Origin: CAWGCE01 sp964480915
GTDB lineage: Bacteria > Planctomycetota > Planctomycetia > Pirellulales > Pirellulaceae
Assembly: GCA_964480915.1 (NCBI GenBank)
Contig: CAYZRS010000001.1
Location: 116,727-180,726 of the forward strand
Reading direction: 5' to 3'
Length of the DNA stretch: 64,000 nucleotides
Every line of letters begins with the position of its first letter. Position 1 is the stretch's first letter. The notes below the pieces were generated by a model. The model was not told where the DNA came from. It saw nothing but the letters and a program-made list of their open reading frames with translations, and did no database searches. The translations under genes and the position numbers were made by a program. Below are positions 59,768 through 64,000 of this stretch, one piece after another.

Positions 59768-62700
59768 ATGTCCGAATCGTTCCTTGAATTGGAAGAGCCC
59801 GAACGCCTGGAGCGGCGCGTCATGCTCACTGGCAATGTGATCCGCGATGCCAGTTTCGAAGATGTTGATGTGGCCGAGCAGTGGTTCGGATTCGGCGGAG
59901 AAGTTGCTCATTCCACGGTCGAAGTGGCTCCGTCTGGAGGGGCTCAGTCGGCGTTTGTCTCCAATCGGCTTTTCGAATGGGCCGGTATTGGGCAAGAGCT
60001 CACGGACAGCTCGATCACTCGCGATGCCGACTATGCAGTATCGGCCTGGGTCCGATTGGCTCCTGATAGCGAAGGGCAGGCCACGAGTGACGAACTGCGA
60101 CTTGAAATGCGAATCGATGATGACCTCGCTTCAGGTGATCTGGGGGCGCGCTACGTCACCATTGCTCAGGCCACGGTTAGCAGTGACGAATGGACATTGC
60201 TCGCCGGCGGATTCCGCTTGAACTACAGCGGTTCGTTGACGAATGTCGAATTCCGGGTCAATGGCGCGGCGGCGGGTGTTGCCTTCTATGTCGATGCCGT
60301 TGAAATGACGGAAGTCGATTGGCGGACCGCAGCAGAAGCGGCGATCGTCGAGCACCGTCAGCGTGATGTTTCCCTGCTGGTGCTCAATGAACTGGGGGAC
60401 GCGGAACAAGTCACTTCAATCGACGTTGTGCAGGTGGGGCACGAGTTTGGGTTTGGAACTGCCGTCCATTCCGGACAGCTCGACAATGCGGACTACACAC
60501 AATTCGTGGCGGACAACTTCAACTGGGTGACCCCCGAAAATGCTCTCAAGTGGCAGAATACCGAAATCATTCGGGGCGTCGAAGATTACGATCACCCCGT
60601 CATCCCAGCCGATCGATTTGTCGAATTTGCGTTGGCGAATGATTTGCAGATTCACGGGCACACTATCCTTTGGGGTGATCCGGATTTTGGCATACCCCAG
60701 TGGTTGGTTGACGATCAGGGCGATGTGACGCTGACCGCAGCTGAGTTACAGGCCGAGATTCAGGAACGGTTGGTGAATTTGCTCCAACATGAAATCGTCG
60801 GTTCGGATGGCCAGTTGCTGATGGATGAGACCGGAACCGTGCTGACCTACGGCGATGTGATTGACCACTGGGACGTCAACAATGAAATGTTGGTGAATTC
60901 ATTCTTCGCAGATCAGTTGGCGGCGCTGGCTCCCAATTTTCGCGCTGACTTTTTCGGCCAAGTAGCGGCTCTCGTGCCTGAGGCGAGTCTGTTTACCAAT
61001 GAGTTCAACATCGTTACTGGCGCTCACCGTGCCGACGATTATGTCGATTTGGTGGAAGGGTTGCTCGCCGATGGAGCGTCGATCGACGCGCTGGGGGTCC
61101 AGGGGCATTACTTTCAGAGAGGTATTTCGTCCGTCGGCCTCGAACACGATCTACAGGTGTTGTCGGCTGCCGGATTGCCGATTTGGATTACCGAGTTTGA
61201 TCACGTAAATCCAGATGTGACTGAGCGGGCGAAAGACCTCGAGGTGTTCTACCGGACGGCGTTTGCCAATGAAAACGTCGAAGGCATTGTGATGTGGGGA
61301 TTCTGGGAGGGAGCAGCGGACGAGACGAACTCCTTGTCGCAGTTCGAAAGAGGCGGCCTCAACGCCGGGCCGGATGCGGCACTCGTCAATACGGACTGGA
61401 CGGTAAACGAAGCGGGGCTAATGTACCAAGCGTTGCGGGCCGAATGGACGACCGAAGTCAGTACGGATGGCCCGGCGACGGAACTTGCTTTTCGAGGATA
61501 CCACGGCGAATACAAGGTCTCGATTACAACGACCGACGGGCGTGTGTTGACACAAACGTTCGTGCTTGATTCGACCAGTGATTCCGAATTGCAGCTGGCG
61601 ATGCTCGTGCCCAACGTGGCTCCAGAGGTCGTGCTGAACCAAGCCGGGCTGGAGCTCGAGGAAGGCATGTCTGGATCGGTATTCTTTACGGTCTCTGATG
61701 TCGGCAGTGAAGGACTGGCAGGAGTATCGGCCGTCGATCCAAACGGCGATCAGGTGGGCACCATCCGGTACCTTGGAAGCGATTGGTCCGGATTAGGCGA
61801 CTATGCGTGGACGTTTGTGGCGACCAGCGAAGCCTTCGATGCAAAAACGATCCAGCTGATAGCGACAGATAGGATCGGCGATTCAGCAATGGCGCAGTTT
61901 GAACTTTCCGTGCGGGAACTCCCTCCCGTCGTGACCAGCGACGATTTGGGGGATGTTTTCGAAACGGTGCCAGTAGAATCCGTGTCGACGACGAACCTGC
62001 TTGCGAACGATCTTGATCCAGGGGGCGATGTGTTAACGATCGTGGCAGTCGATGGCTCGGCGGCAAATGTTGGAAACACTGTCGTGATCGGCGGAGTCGC
62101 TGAAGTTTTCGTGAACGAGGACGGTTCGTGGTCCGTGACGCCTGATGCCGACCTGTCGGTTGGGACATATGACTTGTCATTTAGTTACACCGCGATCGAC
62201 GGGGATGGGCTGACGCAGCAGGCCCAAGTCACGCTGCAGATCATTGGCGAAAACAGGGCACCGACGGTTTCGATTCAAGCGGCTTCTTCGATGCTGGTCG
62301 GGAGTTCCCTGCCGATCAGCCTAATGAGTAGCGATGGAGATCGCGACGATTCGCTGACCACGCGTTTGGAGCTGATCGATGGGCAAGGTGACGTGGTTGC
62401 TAGTAGCGCCAGTGGATCGCTCGTGTTTGCCCCAACCGTTGCGGGTGATTATTTGGTTCGCGCGACGGTCGACGATGGCACGACGGACACGGTGGTGGAG
62501 CAGAGCTTGGAAGTGCTGCCGATTCCGATCCTCGAATCCGCGGTGGTCGAATTGAGGCTGTCCGAAGGCGAGATGGGTGCGGTCGATTTTGCGGTGCTCG
62601 CCGCAGGCACTGGCCTCATGACTCTGGAGGCAACCGATCCGACGGGTGCTGAAATTGGTCTGATCACAGGAATCGAAGTCGACCCGGCGGGGGAAGGCAG

Positions 62701-63916
62701 TTACCGCTGGTCGATCACCGATACGAGTGACGCGCTGGTAACGACAGTGACGATCCGCCTTGTCGATACGAATGGTGAAGAATCTATTTTTAATATCTCG
62801 CTGACCGTCGTTGAATTGCCGCCCACGACGGTTGCTGATGATCTGGGCGTCATTTTGGAATCGTCACCGAGTTCCTCATTGCCGACCACGAACTTGCTGT
62901 TCAACGATTTCGACCCGGGCGGTGATCCGTTGACGATTGTCGAGTTGAATGGATCGGCGGCAAATGTTGGGACCTCGATCGACCTCGATGGCATCGCTTC
63001 GCTGACTGTGAATGAGGACGGTTCTTGGTCAGTGGCGCCAGCCAACGATTTGTCGGTCGGCGAATACGATGTTTCGTTCTCCTATACAGTCTCCGACGAG
63101 GATGGAATGAGAGCGGAGGAGTTGGTCACGTTCCAGATTGTCGGTGAGAACGCGGCCCCTGCGGTGGTGCTGGTTGGCGTGGCTCAAGCTGTGGCGGGGC
63201 AGTCGATTCGGTGGTCGGCCAACGTTGACGATGCTGATCGAGACGATGAAGTTGCGGTCCAGTTGGAAGTGCTGCTGGATGGACAAGTGATCGAATCGAC
63301 GATGGCTCAGTCGATCGAGTTTTCACCTGCGCTGCTGGGTGAGTACGTGGTACGTGCGACGGTCGATGATGGCTTGGCGACAACGGTTGTTGAAGATGCA
63401 GTCAGCGTTCAGCAGTGGTTAATGGCCGACGGAGAACTGTTCGTCGCTGGTACGCAAGAGGATGATCGAATCTTGATTTTGGCCGGTAAGGCGCGAGACC
63501 CAGACGGCAGTTTGCGAGTGAAGCTCAACGGCGAAGAACTTGGCCTCTTTCAGCCGTTGACTTCGGTGACCGTATTCGGGCTGGACGGCGACGATCTGAT
63601 TCGGATGTCGTCGTTGCGCAGGGTGACTCAGCGAGCCCTGTTCTTCGGGAATGAAGGTGACGATCGCTTGTTCGGTGGACGCCAAGCCGACGCACTGGAT
63701 GGCGGCGCCGGTCGTGACCGCTTGGTTGGTGGCTTCGGTGACGATGCGCTGATCGGCGGACGATTGCTGCTAGGAAGCGACGATGGCAGTGTCGACCGGC
63801 TGATTGGACGAAGTGGGGCCGATCTATTTGTATTCGGCGTGGATGACGTGCTGGTGGGGTTTGATGAGGATGAAGATACTGCACAGTCAGATGGGGGTTT
63901 GAGGTTTGAGGTTTGA
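59768..63916 (+). CDS. Large GH10 xylanase with planctomycete N-terminus, cadherin-like repeats and RTX-like C-terminus
   Basis: About 1382 aa. N-terminal 'LEEPERLERRVMLTGN' is the planctomycete extracellular motif; a CBM4/22-like module follows (about 30-190), then GH10 (about 200-560: 'GHEFGFGTAVHSGQLDNADY', 'HGHTILWGDPDFGIPQWL', acid/base Glu in 'DVNNEMLVNSF', nucleophile Glu in 'PIWITEFDHVN'). Downstream are two cadherin-like repeats with 'TTNLLANDLDPGGDVLTIVA' and 'TTNLLFNDFDPGGDPLTIVE', and a C-terminal RTX-like part ('GNEGDDRLFGGRQADALDGG'). No PEP-CTERM: export is probably by a different route. A GTG at 59732 is an alternative start. The last codons and stop lie in a heptad repeat. 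Confidence 0.85.
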   Translation: MSESFLELEEPERLERRVMLTGNVIRDASFEDVDVAEQWFGFGGEVAHSTVEVAPSGGAQSAFVSNRLFEWAGIGQELTDSSITRDADYAVSAWVRLAPDSEGQATSDELRLEMRIDDDLASGDLGARYVTIAQATVSSDEWTLLAGGFRLNYSGSLTNVEFRVNGAAAGVAFYVDAVEMTEVDWRTAAEAAIVEHRQRDVSLLVLNELGDAEQVTSIDVVQVGHEFGFGTAVHSGQLDNADYTQFVADNFNWVTPENALKWQNTEIIRGVEDYDHPVIPADRFVEFALANDLQIHGHTILWGDPDFGIPQWLVDDQGDVTLTAAELQAEIQERLVNLLQHEIVGSDGQLLMDETGTVLTYGDVIDHWDVNNEMLVNSFFADQLAALAPNFRADFFGQVAALVPEASLFTNEFNIVTGAHRADDYVDLVEGLLADGASIDALGVQGHYFQRGISSVGLEHDLQVLSAAGLPIWITEFDHVNPDVTERAKDLEVFYRTAFANENVEGIVMWGFWEGAADETNSLSQFERGGLNAGPDAALVNTDWTVNEAGLMYQALRAEWTTEVSTDGPATELAFRGYHGEYKVSITTTDGRVLTQTFVLDSTSDSELQLAMLVPNVAPEVVLNQAGLELEEGMSGSVFFTVSDVGSEGLAGVSAVDPNGDQVGTIRYLGSDWSGLGDYAWTFVATSEAFDAKTIQLIATDRIGDSAMAQFELSVRELPPVVTSDDLGDVFETVPVESVSTTNLLANDLDPGGDVLTIVAVDGSAANVGNTVVIGGVAEVFVNEDGSWSVTPDADLSVGTYDLSFSYTAIDGDGLTQQAQVTLQIIGENRAPTVSIQAASSMLVGSSLPISLMSSDGDRDDSLTTRLELIDGQGDVVASSASGSLVFAPTVAGDYLVRATVDDGTTDTVVEQSLEVLPIPILESAVVELRLSEGEMGAVDFAVLAAGTGLMTLEATDPTGAEIGLITGIEVDPAGEGSYRWSITDTSDALVTTVTIRLVDTNGEESIFNISLTVVELPPTTVADDLGVILESSPSSSLPTTNLLFNDFDPGGDPLTIVELNGSAANVGTSIDLDGIASLTVNEDGSWSVAPANDLSVGEYDVSFSYTVSDEDGMRAEELVTFQIVGENAAPAVVLVGVAQAVAGQSIRWSANVDDADRDDEVAVQLEVLLDGQVIESTMAQSIEFSPALLGEYVVRATVDDGLATTVVEDAVSVQQWLMADGELFVAGTQEDDRILILAGKARDPDGSLRVKLNGEELGLFQPLTSVTVFGLDGDDLIRMSSLRRVTQRALFFGNEGDDRLFGGRQADALDGGAGRDRLVGGFGDDALIGGRLLLGSDDGSVDRLIGRSGADLFVFGVDDVLVGFDEDEDTAQSDGGLRFEV

Positions 63917-64000
63917 GGTTTGAGGTTTGAGGTTTGAGGTTTGAGGTTTGAGATTTGAGATTTGAGATTTGAGATTTGAGATTTGAGATTTGAGATTTGA
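63897..64000. repeat. Heptanucleotide tandem repeat at the window end
   Basis: Eight copies of 'gtttgag' (63897-63952) followed by six full copies of 'atttgag' and a partial one. It begins inside the last codons of the large xylanase gene, whose stop codon TGA (63914-63916) lies in the third copy, and continues beyond the window. Confidence 0.95.

Noticed and set aside
63897..64000. Possible CRISPR or integration site at the window end
   Set aside because: Pure heptanucleotide tandem repeat without spacers or att-like structure.

Overview
The window looks like a chromosomal segment of a planctomycete, most likely of the Pirellulales. The reasons are a combination of family signatures: a DUF1559-type pseudopilin, a receptor-type Ser/Thr kinase with an N-terminal zinc ribbon paired with an ECF sigma factor, a 'LERRVMLTG' planctomycete extracellular N-terminus, six PEP-CTERM proteins (four carrying the same dockerin-like 'GDANLDG..NGQDF..WN..KFT' cassette), and bacterial tetrahydromethanopterin (H4MPT) C1 genes. 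No prophage, integrase, IS element, CRISPR array, tRNA or 16S/23S rRNA gene was recognised. Three runs of N mark assembly gaps, at least one of which is probably spurious.

Layout. 1-10 kb: the end of a NuoE-like subunit gene, fdhD, a zinc-ribbon protein, a low-quality poly-G patch, mutS, a Gfo/Idh/MocA oxidoreductase, a FliG-like protein without the torque domain, and a kinase/ECF sigma pair. 10-16 kb: a 1227-aa secreted repeat protein, a VOC protein, a secreted HExxH protein and a DUF1272 protein. 16-26 kb: a CitG-like/PTPS-like couplet, a candidate OleB beta-lactone decarboxylase, two small DUF937/DUF533 proteins, an Rrf2 regulator facing a c-type haem DUF3365 protein, a lipoprotein hydrolase, a membrane-anchored M48-like protein that has lost its zinc site, and a PEP-CTERM protein. 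26-40 kb: DUF3465, a CbpA-type DnaJ, rnpA-yidD, a FlgI-like lipoprotein interrupted by HEAT-like repeats, smc, an HTH+receiver protein, moaC, a polyprenyl diphosphate synthase, nrdR and a bPH2 protein. 40-51 kb: a MauG-like dihaem peroxidase with a dockerin/PEP-CTERM tail, rpoN, DUF1569, ybaB, dnaX with an A9 slippery tract, the SRP RNA, a pseudopilin and an ECF sigma/anti-sigma pair. 51-55 kb: mch, an ATP-grasp ligase and oleC. 55-64 kb: a three-gene xylan-related locus with two GH10 enzymes, ending in a heptanucleotide tandem repeat.

Functional themes. (1) C1 oxidation: mch, the ATP-grasp ligase, and the CitG-like and PTPS-like genes suggest an H4MPT formaldehyde-to-formate route, while fdhD, moaC and the NuoE-like subunit fit a molybdenum formate dehydrogenase downstream. 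(2) Long-chain olefin synthesis: candidates for OleB and OleC lie about 35 kb apart. (3) Polysaccharide attack: xylanases and secreted repeat proteins share one modular export tail. (4) Housekeeping: an SRP RNA-dnaX-ybaB block in the order seen in many bacteria, plus smc, mutS, nrdR, rpoN and rnpA-yidD.
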